Origin: DATKZH01 sp964475955
GTDB lineage: Bacteria; Planctomycetota; Planctomycetia; Pirellulales; Thermoguttaceae
DNA length: 11,684 bases
Reading direction: 5' to 3'
Assembly: GCA_964475955.1 (NCBI GenBank)
Contig: CAYYZY010000234.1
Span: forward strand, 1-11,684
Shown: piece by piece, positions 5,505-11,684 of the stretch
Layout: each line of letters starts with the position of its first letter
How positions within the stretch are numbered: position 1 is the first letter of the stretch
Notes under the pieces: generated by a model
Told to the model about the DNA's origin: nothing
The model's database searches: none
What the model saw: only the letters and a program-made list of their open reading frames with translations
Program-made: the position numbers and the translations under genes

Positions 5505-7304
5505 CTACCGGTCTTCCGCCGAGGTCGCGCGTTCGGTCTCGCCGGGATGGGGCCCGGGCGGGGCGTCGCGGCGCCCATCGCGGCGCGGGCGCACGAATTC
5601 CTCCAGGCCGGCCAGCAACGTCGAGTCGAGGCGCGGCTGTTTCTCCAGCTTCCACGGCAGGGTGACGGTGAACGTGCTCCCCGTCCCCAGCGAGCTTTCG
5701 ACGGAAACCTCCCCGCCCAGGAGTTTGCACAACTCCTTGACGATCGACAGCCCCAGGCCCGTGCCCGAGTACTCGCGCGTGATCGCGTCGCCGCCGGGCA
5801 TGGCCGTGCTGCCCTGGCGGAACTTCTCAAAGATGCTGTGCTGGTCCTCTTCGGCGATGCCCACGCCGGTGTCGATCACCTTGAGCACCAGGCGATTGCT
5901 CGCATCGCGCTGGCCGGTCACGCGGATCCGGCCGCCCTCGGGCGTGAACTTGATCGCGTTGGAAAGCAAATTGTTGAGCACCTGGTGCACGCGGCCCTGG
6001 TCCTGGTGCATGGGGGGCAGATCGGGCTCGATTTCCGTTTCCAGGTCGATGTTCTTTCGCTCGCTCAGGGGCCGGGCCATGTCGCACTGGGTGGCGATCA
6101 CCTGGGCGACGTCGAAATCGGCGAGCTGGGTCTCCATCTTGCCGCTTTCGATCTTGGCCAGGTCGAGGATGTTGTTGATCATCTCCAGCAGCAGGCGGCC
6201 CGACTTCTGGATGTTCTCCAGGTAGCGCCGCTGCTTCTCGTCGAGCGACTCGGCCGAGGCCAGCACGTCGCTGAAACCCAGGATGCTGTTCAGCGGGGTG
6301 CGCAACTCGTGGCTCATCGTGGCCATGAAGTCGCTTTTGACGCGGTTGATCTCGTACAACTGCATGTTGACCTGGGCCAGCTCGTCGACCTTGCCGTCGA
6401 GCTTCACGTTCGCCCGACGCAGCTCGTCCTGGATCGACACCAGGTGGCGGAGCATGCGGTTGAAGGCGACGGCCAGCCCCTCGAATTCGTCGCCCGTGTG
6501 CAGGTCGGCGCGCATCGACGTGTTGCCGTGGCGGATGGCGTCGCTCACGTCGCGCAGGTGGCGCAGCGGCTTGACGATCACGTAGCGGATCGTGACGTAG
6601 AAGGCGATCATCCCCAAGAAACCGGTGATGATCGACACGGCCAACAGCGTGCTCCAGTAGAAGCTGACCAGCTCCTCCGCAGGCGGGTCTTTGATCGTGA
6701 CCTGGACCATCCCCATCAGGTCGCCCTCGCCGGTGGCGCCGCCGCTCGTACTCAAGCCGAGGGGATTGAAGATCTCGGTGCCGGCCGCCGCGATCGGCCG
6801 GTGGCAATCGGTCAGGCACGACTCCTTGGCGCGGATCGCCTCATAATACTGGTAGTCGCCTCGCTTCGAATACCGTTCGGCGTAGTCCTGAACCGGCTCG
6901 CCCTCGGGGTCGTCGCCCGGCCGCACGCGGAGGAGCTTCTCCAAAAGCGCGTTTTCATAACCGTCGCGCGGGCCCTCGTTGCCGTCCTTGTCCAAGGGGC
7001 TGTCGGGCGGGAAGATGAGCCGCGCGTCGTAGTCCTGCCGGTTGATGTCGCCCTTGAGGTCCTCCATTCTTTCGCGGAAGTCCCGGGCGTCTTCAAAAAT
7101 CTCCCAGTGCCGTACGAGCATCTCCTGGTCGGCCAGCAGCCGGCCCGTGTTCTTGTTCTGCTCGTTGACGATGTTCTCCGTCACGCGCCAATAGAGAAAG
7201 AAGCTGAAACTGATCACCAGCGCCAGGAACACCCCGAACAGGGCCAGGCACTTCAGCTCCAGGCTGGTTTGGCCGAGGGCGCGATTGAAAGAGCGACGGG
7301 CCAT
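5505..7304 (-). CDS. membrane sensor histidine kinase with periplasmic CX3CH (haem-like) domain, HAMP, HisKA and HATPase
   Basis: This 599-residue sensor kinase would sense a periplasmic signal and pass phosphate to a response regulator not encoded nearby. Order of parts: first membrane segment at about 17-38; periplasmic region 40-213 containing Cys163-x3-Cys167-His168 (CLTDCHRP); second membrane segment at about 216-238; HAMP at about 239-292, beginning VIVKPLRHL; a coiled-coil linker 292-320; HisKA with phospho-acceptor His332 in SHELRTPLNS; and HATPase with N-box NNLLSNAIKF (Asn449), G1 DTGVGI (478-483) and G2 GTGLGL (514-519). The tail after residue 550 is basic and proline-rich with no recognised domain; there is no receiver domain. 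The periplasmic domain resembles the haem-binding Tll0287-like (DUF3365) type, so redox or gas sensing is a reasonable inference, but CX3CH is longer than the usual CXXCH. The ATG at 7304 has only a weak ribosome site. Confidence 0.93.
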   Translation of the reverse strand: MARRSFNRALGQTSLELKCLALFGVFLALVISFSFFLYWRVTENIVNEQNKNTGRLLADQEMLVRHWEIFEDARDFRERMEDLKGDINRQDYDARLIFPPDSPLDKDGNEGPRDGYENALLEKLLRVRPGDDPEGEPVQDYAERYSKRGDYQYYEAIRAKESCLTDCHRPIAAAGTEIFNPLGLSTSGGATGEGDLMGMVQVTIKDPPAEELVSFYWSTLLAVSIITGFLGMIAFYVTIRYVIVKPLRHLRDVSDAIRHGNTSMRADLHTGDEFEGLAVAFNRMLRHLVSIQDELRRANVKLDGKVDELAQVNMQLYEINRVKSDFMATMSHELRTPLNSILGFSDVLASAESLDEKQRRYLENIQKSGRLLLEMINNILDLAKIESGKMETQLADFDVAQVIATQCDMARPLSERKNIDLETEIEPDLPPMHQDQGRVHQVLNNLLSNAIKFTPEGGRIRVTGQRDASNRLVLKVIDTGVGIAEEDQHSIFEKFRQGSTAMPGGDAITREYSGTGLGLSIVKELCKLLGGEVSVESSLGTGSTFTVTLPWKLEKQPRLDSTLLAGLEEFVRPRRDGRRDAPPGPHPGETERATSAEDR

Positions 7305-7440
7305 CGAGTCAATCCGGTGGTGGCTCGGACGCGCGCAGACCGCGCTCGATCGTCCATGCCGGTGAAAAAGCTACCCCAGTTCCCACATTCTACGGAATTT
7401 GCCGCACAGCCGCCAGGCAGATATGGGGCCCCCAACTCGG

Positions 7441-7472
7441 CATCGGACAGGAGGAGCATTGGACAGGAGGAA
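7441..7472 (+). repeat. tandem 16-bp direct repeat (two copies)
   Basis: CATCGGACAGGAGGAG (7441-7456) is followed directly by CATTGGACAGGAGGAA (7457-7472), identical at 14 of 16 positions. Each copy contains a GGAGG core that would look like a ribosome site on the plus strand, but no credible plus-strand gene follows. Confidence 0.7.
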
Positions 7473-7476
7473 ACGC

Positions 7477-7501
7477 GTGGGGCTCGTTTCCCTCGCCCCA
7501 C
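7477..7501 (-). terminator. weak terminator candidate after the DUF4432 gene
   Basis: GTGGGGC (7477-7483) and GCCCCAC (7495-7501) form a perfect 7-bp stem with an 11-nt loop, about 60 bp past the DUF4432 stop. On the minus strand it is followed by GCGTTTCC, which is only a poor T-run. Confidence 0.35.
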
Positions 7502-7561
7502 CTCGCGCGACTTGGAGGACTGCGCTAAAAGGGGTGTCTGGAGAACCTCGCGGTCCGCGCG

Positions 7562-8728
7562 CTACGCAGGCGACCACTCCGGGAGAGGTTGCTCGAGGAT
7601 TTCCGGCGTGACGCCCTCCTGGAGCGCGGCGACGGCCTGCTCGGCCGCCTGGAGGCTCGCCGCGTCGGCGTGTACTTCGAGGGCCAACTCGAACGATCGC
7701 GATTCCCCCGGGGCCAGCTCGGCCACGCGGCCGTGCTCCGCCTCGAACGACCGGACGTTGGGGAAGTTGATCGCCGGCTCCAAACCGGTCACGTAGCCGT
7801 CGACGGCCGGCTGCATGTTCTTCCAGAGCGCAAAACAGGGAAGTTGCCTCTTGTTGAAACGCAGGCTTACGCCGCGATCCCCCTCCGCGCCAAGCAGCGT
7901 GGCCTGGGTCCGCCCGTCGGAATCGGCCGCCAGGTCGAAATAGAAGACCGCCTCGGGCAAGCCGGGAGTCGCCGGGCCGTAGGTGTCCCACTGGGCCAGG
8001 TTGGCCACGCCGGCCGCGTCGCGCGGGGCCATCTTCGCCACCGGCACGCAGACCTTCGACCCCGGGCCCACCATCGGCAGCCCGAAATTCGTGTGATAGA
8101 GAAGCTCCAGCTCGCCCGGCACGGCCGAGACGTTCGTGACCGTGTCGGTGATGGTGACGCCAGCCTGGCCGAGCCGCGTGGTGTACGTGGTGGTCAATCG
8201 CAGCTTGTTGAAGAACAGCCGGCTCTCGTCGACCACGCCGCGCACGGTGATCTCGCCCGATTCGGCGTCGACCGCCACCTCGACCTTGTGGGCCGGCATG
8301 TTGGCGATCTTCCCGTGCAGACCGTAGCGGAGCGAGCCGTTCTCGTCGAACTCGGGCGCCCCGTTGCTTTCCAAGCCGCAGCGGACCATCAGCTCGTCGA
8401 ACCCGTCGAGCCAGCCCAGGCCGCTGGCTTCCGAGAGCGGGACGAACGCCGGGTTGACCGGCCCCTTGACCGGCGACTGCCAGCCGATGCGCAGGTCCCC
8501 GAGGTTCGCGCACCAGAGGCCCATTCCCCGGGTGGGGACGATCGTGAAGCGGAGACTGCCGTTGTCGACCTCGACCACGTCGACCCCCTCGCGAAGCCCG
8601 CCGTGCAGCCGGCGCTTCGTCACCGAGAACGGGCCGGCAGTGCCGGGCACGTCGTCGGGGGAGATGGTGAGCTCGTCGGTCGAGACGTCCTGTTCGACGT
8701 CGGTCAGCGTCCAGCTTCGTTCGGCCAT
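7562..8728 (-). CDS. DUF4432 family protein (galactose-mutarotase fold)
   Basis: The 388-residue product has the pattern of DUF4432, proteins of the aldose 1-epimerase superfamily. Landmarks are FTIVPTRGMGLWCANLGDL (61-79), GWLDGFDELMVRCGLESNGA (105-124), YGLHGKIANMPAHKVEV (135-151), LYHTNFGLP (210-218) and GLEPAINFPN (315-324). By analogy with GalM, whose active site uses two His and one Glu, His138, His212 and Glu317 are the candidate catalytic residues; this is inference by position. No signal peptide is seen, so it is probably cytoplasmic. The start at 8728 is favoured over upstream codons because AGAGGAGA lies just before it and similarity begins soon after. The substrate is unknown but is probably a sugar or sugar derivative. 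No transporter or kinase gene is adjacent to narrow it down. Confidence 0.88.
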   Translation of the reverse strand: MAERSWTLTDVEQDVSTDELTISPDDVPGTAGPFSVTKRRLHGGLREGVDVVEVDNGSLRFTIVPTRGMGLWCANLGDLRIGWQSPVKGPVNPAFVPLSEASGLGWLDGFDELMVRCGLESNGAPEFDENGSLRYGLHGKIANMPAHKVEVAVDAESGEITVRGVVDESRLFFNKLRLTTTYTTRLGQAGVTITDTVTNVSAVPGELELLYHTNFGLPMVGPGSKVCVPVAKMAPRDAAGVANLAQWDTYGPATPGLPEAVFYFDLAADSDGRTQATLLGAEGDRGVSLRFNKRQLPCFALWKNMQPAVDGYVTGLEPAINFPNVRSFEAEHGRVAELAPGESRSFELALEVHADAASLQAAEQAVAALQEGVTPEILEQPLPEWSPA

Positions 8729-8853
8729 CGTCGGCTCTCCTCTTGCTCGTGCTGCGCGGGAAGGTCCTGCCACCGCCGCCAGTCTAACGCTCGGGGCCCC
8801 GCCGTTCCAGGCCTGCTCGAAGCTCTTCAAGTGCGGCCTGCGGCCATAACCAC

Positions 8854-8924
8854 GTAGGACGGAATGGCATTCCATCCTACACTTGGGCGTCAACCAAAGG
8901 GGAGGGAATGGCGTTCCATCCTAC
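8854..8924. repeat. paired palindromic elements between the PQQ-like and DUF4432 genes
   Basis: The first element (8854-8880) is a near-perfect palindrome: GTAGGACGGAATG and CATTCCATCCTAC around a single G, with one mismatched pair. The second (about 8899-8924) repeats its right half (GTTCCATCCTAC) but has a degenerate left half (GGGAGGGAATG). They lie 41-112 bp past the PQQ-like gene stop and may act as its transcription terminator, though no T-run follows. They look like a mobile or REP-like intergenic element. Confidence 0.65.
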
Positions 8925-8965
8925 CGACGCGTGGGCATCGTGCGCGCTTTCGACGATCGAAGCCA

Positions 8966-10234
8966 CTACCGGCCGATGCAATACAGCGCCTTGTCGCTCC
9001 GCAAGAGCAGGCAGTTGCCCGTGACGGCCGGCGTGGCGTTGAACACGCTCTCGTCGCCGAGATAGTTCCGGGCGAGTTCCTTGAACTTCGGGGCGAGCGC
9101 CAGCACAACCGTGCCGTCGAGCCGGGTGACGCCGTAGAGCTTGCCGGCGGCGGCGACCAGCGACGCGTAAATCTTGTCGCCGCGCCCGCCGACATCCAGC
9201 CGCTCGTGGTAGACCTCCTCGCCGTCATCGGCGTCGAGGCAGTAGGCGTGGCCGAGGAAGTCCATGGCGTAAAGATAGCCCTCGTGATAGACGGGCGTGC
9301 TGACGCGCGTGGTCCACTTCTTCGTCCACAGCACGTGGGAATCGGCCACGTCGCCCCGGCCGCCCGTGCGGATGGCCATCAGCAGGGCCTTCATCCGACT
9401 GTTGATCGCATAGACCACGCCGTCGTGGGCGATGACCGAGGGGCAGATGTAGTCCGAAGGCTTCTCGCACACCCACAGCCGCTCGCCGGTATCGGGATCG
9501 AGCCCCAGCACCTTGTACCGCTCGACGACCACCAGCTCCTCGCCGCCGTCGGGCGCCGTGACGACCAGGGGCGTGCTCCACGAGTCGACGACCTCGTCGA
9601 CGCGCCACACCTCTTCGCCGGTCGATTTCTTCAGTGCCCGCACCGATTGGCTCTCGGGGCTTGCGTTGACGATCAGCAGGTCGTCGTGGACGATCGGCGA
9701 GGCGCCGGAGCCCCAGCGGTGCTTGTCGATGCCGGAGCCGACGTCGGCCCGCCACACCGGCTCGCCGTCGAGCGTGTACTTCAGCACGCCCGACTTGCCG
9801 AAGAAGGCGTAGACGGCTTCGCCGTCGGTCACCGGCGTGGCCGAGGCGTACCCGTGCAGCTCGACGCGCCCGGCGTCGTATCCCGTTTCCGGCAGGCGGG
9901 GCTCGAGGGTTCGGTGCCAGCGGATCGCGCCGTCGGCCCGGTCGAGGCACAGCGTGTGGAGCAGCAGGTCGGACTGTTGGCCCGGCTCCCGCCGATCGAA
10001 GCCGTATCCGGTGTAGCAGGTCAAAAAGACCCGGTCGCCGAGCACGATCGGGCTCGAGGCGCCGAAGCCGGGGAGCGAGGTCTTCCAGACGACGTTCTCC
10101 ATTGCGCTCCAGGTGGTGGGCAGGCCCGTCGCGTCGGAAACGCCGGCTCCGTCGGGACCTCGGAACCGGGGCCAGTCGGCGCCGGCCAAGAGCGCCGCCA
10201 GCAGGGCGGCCGTGGCGATTTGGCGAACGTTCAT
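8966..10234 (-). CDS. exported PQQ-like beta-propeller repeat protein
   Basis: The 422-residue product starts with a signal peptide (basic MNVRQ, then IATAALLAALLAGA) with likely cleavage after residue 19. The mature N-terminus DWPRFRGPDGAGVS is characteristic of the secreted PQQ-like repeat proteins common in planctomycetes. Repeats of the BamB/PQQ type follow, with strands such as GVLKYTLDGEPVWRADVG (149-166), LKKSTGEEVWRVDE (201-214), LGLDPDTGERLWVCEKP (243-259) and CLDADDGEEVYHERLDVG (332-349). Catalytic residues of true PQQ dehydrogenases are not evident, so a binding or scaffolding role is more likely. The start at 10234 is supported by GGAGA just upstream and by the signal peptide; the open frame further upstream is not protein-like. 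A good minus-strand promoter lies at 10327-10356. The neighbour upstream is a divergently transcribed isomerase-like gene. Confidence 0.9.
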   Translation of the reverse strand: MNVRQIATAALLAALLAGADWPRFRGPDGAGVSDATGLPTTWSAMENVVWKTSLPGFGASSPIVLGDRVFLTCYTGYGFDRREPGQQSDLLLHTLCLDRADGAIRWHRTLEPRLPETGYDAGRVELHGYASATPVTDGEAVYAFFGKSGVLKYTLDGEPVWRADVGSGIDKHRWGSGASPIVHDDLLIVNASPESQSVRALKKSTGEEVWRVDEVVDSWSTPLVVTAPDGGEELVVVERYKVLGLDPDTGERLWVCEKPSDYICPSVIAHDGVVYAINSRMKALLMAIRTGGRGDVADSHVLWTKKWTTRVSTPVYHEGYLYAMDFLGHAYCLDADDGEEVYHERLDVGGRGDKIYASLVAAAGKLYGVTRLDGTVVLALAPKFKELARNYLGDESVFNATPAVTGNCLLLRSDKALYCIGR

Positions 10235-10326
10235 TTTTCTCTCCGTGGGTGTCAGGCTCAAGGCAGGGAAAACGGGGGCCCGGGGGGCAATCGCGCGGAT
10301 CGCGGCCGACCGCGAGCGCTTGGGAA

Positions 10327-10356
10327 ATTGTACTACGGCCGACAATGGCCTGTCGA
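10327..10356 (-). promoter_or_regulatory. candidate sigma-70-type promoter of the PQQ-like gene
   Basis: On the minus strand TCGACA (10356-10351, 5/6 to the -35 consensus) and TACAAT (10332-10327, 5/6 to the -10 consensus) are spaced by 18 nt. The implied start site would give an untranslated leader of about 85 nt before the ATG at 10234. Confidence 0.5.
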
Positions 10357-10404
10357 GCGGCCGAGCCGCGTTGGGGACTGGTTGACTGGTTGGATGGTGG
10401 GTGG

Positions 10405-10443
10405 CTGGGGTCGAGTCGCGAGGCACAAGCGACGAGCCCCCAG
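10405..10443. repeat. imperfect palindrome in the divergent region
   Basis: CTGGGG (10405-10410) pairs with CCCCAG (10438-10443), and inside it GTCGC (10415-10419) pairs with GCGAC (10429-10433), leaving a 9-nt loop. It is preceded by a G/T-rich stretch in which GACTGGTT occurs in two nearby copies (10377-10384 and 10384-10391). It looks like a dispersed intergenic repeat rather than a promoter element. Confidence 0.5.
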
Positions 10444-10468
10444 GGCATGGCGTAGTTGAGCATTTGCA

Positions 10469-10486
10469 GGACCGGCATGTCGGTCC
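10469..10486. repeat. short hairpin in the divergent region
   Basis: GGACCG (10469-10474) and CGGTCC (10481-10486) form a perfect 6-bp stem with a 6-nt loop, extendable by GC/GC outside a one-base bulge. It lies 160 bp before the isomerase-like gene. Its role is unknown. Confidence 0.4.
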
Positions 10487-10646
10487 GCTTCCAGCCCTTC
10501 TCCGGTTTTGTGCCTTATCGGGCTTCTCGTGGCCCTCCCTGCCTTGCCGGCGGCCGGCCTTGACATCGCCGCGGCAGGGGGCAACGCTGGGGGAATGCCC
10601 GATTCCACACGGCGACCCCGCGTCGCACCCGACAGGAGCATCTCCC

Positions 10647-11579
10647 ATGCGAACGATCGACCAGCGAACCGGCCGCTTTTCGCGGCGTGCCTTCGTCACC
10701 GGCGCCGCGGCCGCCTGCGCCGGCGCCGCGCTTCCGGCCCAGGCGAGCCCTGAGGTTCCCGACTTTCCGAAACCGGAGATCCCGCCGGAGGACTACCGCA
10801 TTGAGAACGGGCGGATCAAGCAGTCGGTGTACGGCTGGTGCTTTCGGCCGATGCCCACCGAAGAACTGATCCGCGCGTGCCACCGGATGGGGATCAAGTC
10901 GATGGACGTGGGCGCCCAGCACCTCCCGCTGTTGCGCGAGCTCGGCATGAGGATGACCATGGCCGGCGCCCACGGCTTCAAGAAGGGGCCGTTCAGCCGC
11001 GACAACCACGACTACTGCATCGAGAAGCTCCGCGCGGGGATCGACCAGGCCGTCGAGTGCGGCTGCGGCCAGGTGATCACGTTCACCGGTATGCGAGAAA
11101 AGGGCACGAGCGACGAGCAGGGCGCCCAGAACTGCGTCGACTGCTGGAAGGCGGTGATGGGCTACGCGGAAGAGAAGCAGGTCAACCTCTGCCTCGAAAT
11201 CCTCAACAGCCGCGACGACTCGCACCCCATGAAGGGCCACCCGGGCCAGTTCGGCGACGACGTCGACCTGTGCATCGACCTGATCAAGCGCGTCGACTCG
11301 CCGAGGATGAAGCTCTTGTTCGACGTCTACCACGCGCAGGTGATGAACGGCGACGTGATCCGCCGCATCCGCCAGTACCACGAGTACATCGGCCACTACC
11401 ACGTGGCCGGCGTGCCCGGACGCGGCGAGCCCGACGACACGCAGGAGCTGAACTACCCGGCCATCCTGCGCGCGATCCTGGAGACCGGCTACACGGGCTA
11501 CGTCTCCCAGGAGTTCATCCCCACGTGGGAAGACAAGCTGGCGGCGCTTCGCTACGCGGTCAAGCGTTGCGACGTGTGA
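10647..11579 (+). CDS. Tat-exported hydroxypyruvate isomerase-like TIM-barrel protein
   Basis: The 310-residue product belongs to the sugar phosphate isomerase/epimerase (AP endonuclease 2-type) TIM-barrel family and is closest in pattern to hydroxypyruvate isomerase (Hyi). The N-terminus carries a twin-arginine signal, FSRRAFVTGAAAACAGAALP (11-30), so the folded, metal-loaded enzyme is probably exported. Probable metal or catalytic residues are Glu184 in LCLEILNSR, Asp226 in LLFDVYHAQ, His252 in GHYHVAGVPGR and Glu289 in YVSQEF; the blocks DVYHAQVMNGDVIRRIR and HYHVAGVPGRGEP are Hyi-like. The start at 10647 is supported by AGGAG at 10634-10638 and by the position of the Tat motif. True Hyi interconverts hydroxypyruvate and tartronate semialdehyde in the cytoplasm; an exported version may act on another sugar acid or keto sugar, so the substrate is not assigned. 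Confidence 0.9.
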   Translation: MRTIDQRTGRFSRRAFVTGAAAACAGAALPAQASPEVPDFPKPEIPPEDYRIENGRIKQSVYGWCFRPMPTEELIRACHRMGIKSMDVGAQHLPLLRELGMRMTMAGAHGFKKGPFSRDNHDYCIEKLRAGIDQAVECGCGQVITFTGMREKGTSDEQGAQNCVDCWKAVMGYAEEKQVNLCLEILNSRDDSHPMKGHPGQFGDDVDLCIDLIKRVDSPRMKLLFDVYHAQVMNGDVIRRIRQYHEYIGHYHVAGVPGRGEPDDTQELNYPAILRAILETGYTGYVSQEFIPTWEDKLAALRYAVKRCDV

Positions 11580-11603
11580 GTGTGAGACGCCGGCCGAAGA
11601 CGA

Positions 11604-11618
11604 AACCCTTTCAGGGTT
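11604..11618 (+). terminator. weak terminator candidate after the isomerase-like gene
   Basis: AACCCT (11604-11609) and AGGGTT (11613-11618) form a perfect 6-bp stem with a 3-nt loop, 24 bp past the stop codon. There is no following T-run. A CCCTAGGG palindrome overlaps the next bases. Confidence 0.35.
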
Positions 11619-11643
11619 CCCTAGGGTCAATCGCGATCCGGCA

Positions 11644-11669
11644 CCCGGGCTAGCTGGCGCAAGCCCGGG
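11644..11669. repeat. palindromic element at the window end
   Basis: CCCGGGCT (11644-11651) and AGCCCGGG (11662-11669) are perfect 8-bp inverted arms around 10 nt. This resembles a dispersed intergenic palindrome; the sequence ends too soon to see whether further copies follow. Confidence 0.55.
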
Positions 11670-11684
11670 CTATGAGACAGAACC

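Larger units (their letters stand above)
7305..7561. other. intergenic region upstream of the histidine kinase
   Basis: This 257-bp region separates the DUF4432 gene from the kinase gene. It holds a tandem 16-bp duplication and a hairpin (separate entries). A TAGAAT (7392-7387, minus) could be a -10 element for the kinase, but it has no good -35 partner. Confidence 0.45.
10235..10646. other. divergent intergenic region
   Basis: These 412 bp separate two divergent genes and must contain both promoters. A promoter for the PQQ-like gene is well matched; for the isomerase-like gene there is only a perfect TTGACA (10560-10565) without a good -10 at normal spacing. Several hairpins occur, including TCGCGG/CCGCGA (10300-10315), which would lie in the PQQ-like gene's leader. 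Frames through this region on both strands look non-coding. Confidence 0.55.

Noticed and set aside
7387..7392. TAGAAT as -10 of the histidine kinase promoter
   Set aside because: No acceptable -35 element at 16-18 nt spacing.
5391..7796. 801-residue open frame on the plus strand
   Set aside because: It lies antisense to the complete sensor kinase, has no ribosome site, and its translation is a low-complexity Val/Ala/His/Gln-rich pattern typical of the shadow frame of a GC-rich gene.
7589..8857. 422-residue open frame on the plus strand
   Set aside because: Antisense shadow of the DUF4432 gene.
8864..10459. 531-residue open frame on the plus strand
   Set aside because: Antisense shadow of the PQQ-like propeller gene; no domain-like motifs.
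10560..10588. TTGACA-based promoter for the isomerase-like gene
   Set aside because: The -35 is perfect, but the hexamer at 17-nt spacing (AACGCT) matches the -10 consensus at only two positions, so it was not listed as a feature.
10515..11630. 371-residue open frame on the minus strand
   Set aside because: Antisense shadow of the isomerase-like gene, rich in Val/Ala/Asp/His as expected for such frames.

Overview
The window looks like a chromosomal segment from a GC-rich planctomycete, most likely of the Pirellulales type. The assignment rests on gene content: a DUF1559-type prepilin-like protein, a secreted PQQ-repeat propeller starting its mature part with DWPRFRGP, a Tat-exported hydroxypyruvate-isomerase-like TIM barrel and a DUF4432 protein. 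No rRNA, tRNA, CRISPR array, transposase or phage gene was seen.

Layout. Positions 1-457 (minus) hold the N-terminal part of a DUF1559 protein that runs off the window. A gene-poor stretch follows (458-930), then a strong intrinsic terminator (928-970) serving a truncated methyl-accepting chemotaxis protein remnant (998-1348, minus). A plus-strand gene (1486-2562) encodes an exported protein built from seven repeats, probably a seven-bladed propeller, and converges on recG (2570-4660, minus) with only 7 bp between the stops. Upstream of recG lies rnhA (4864-5334, minus); the 203-bp gap between them contains inverted repeats and a purine-rich, G-quadruplex-capable coding strand. Next come a membrane sensor histidine kinase with a CX3CH haem-like motif (5505-7304, minus), a DUF4432 mutarotase-fold protein (7562-8728, minus), paired palindromes (8854-8924) and the PQQ-like propeller (8966-10234, minus). 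A divergent, hairpin-rich intergenic region separates it from the Tat-exported Hyi-like isomerase (10647-11579, plus). The window ends in more palindromic sequence.

How the genes relate. RecG and RNase HI both remove R-loops, so their adjacency is functionally sensible. The DUF4432 protein, PQQ-like protein and Hyi-like protein are of the types planctomycetes use around carbohydrate handling, but no single pathway can be assigned. The genes are mostly separated by 170-410 bp with their own signals, so this is a set of small transcription units rather than one operon. I do not see a clear new multi-gene system. The most unusual items are the CX3CH sensor kinase, the decayed chemoreceptor remnant with intact terminator, the seven-repeat exported protein and the G-rich tract between rnhA and recG.
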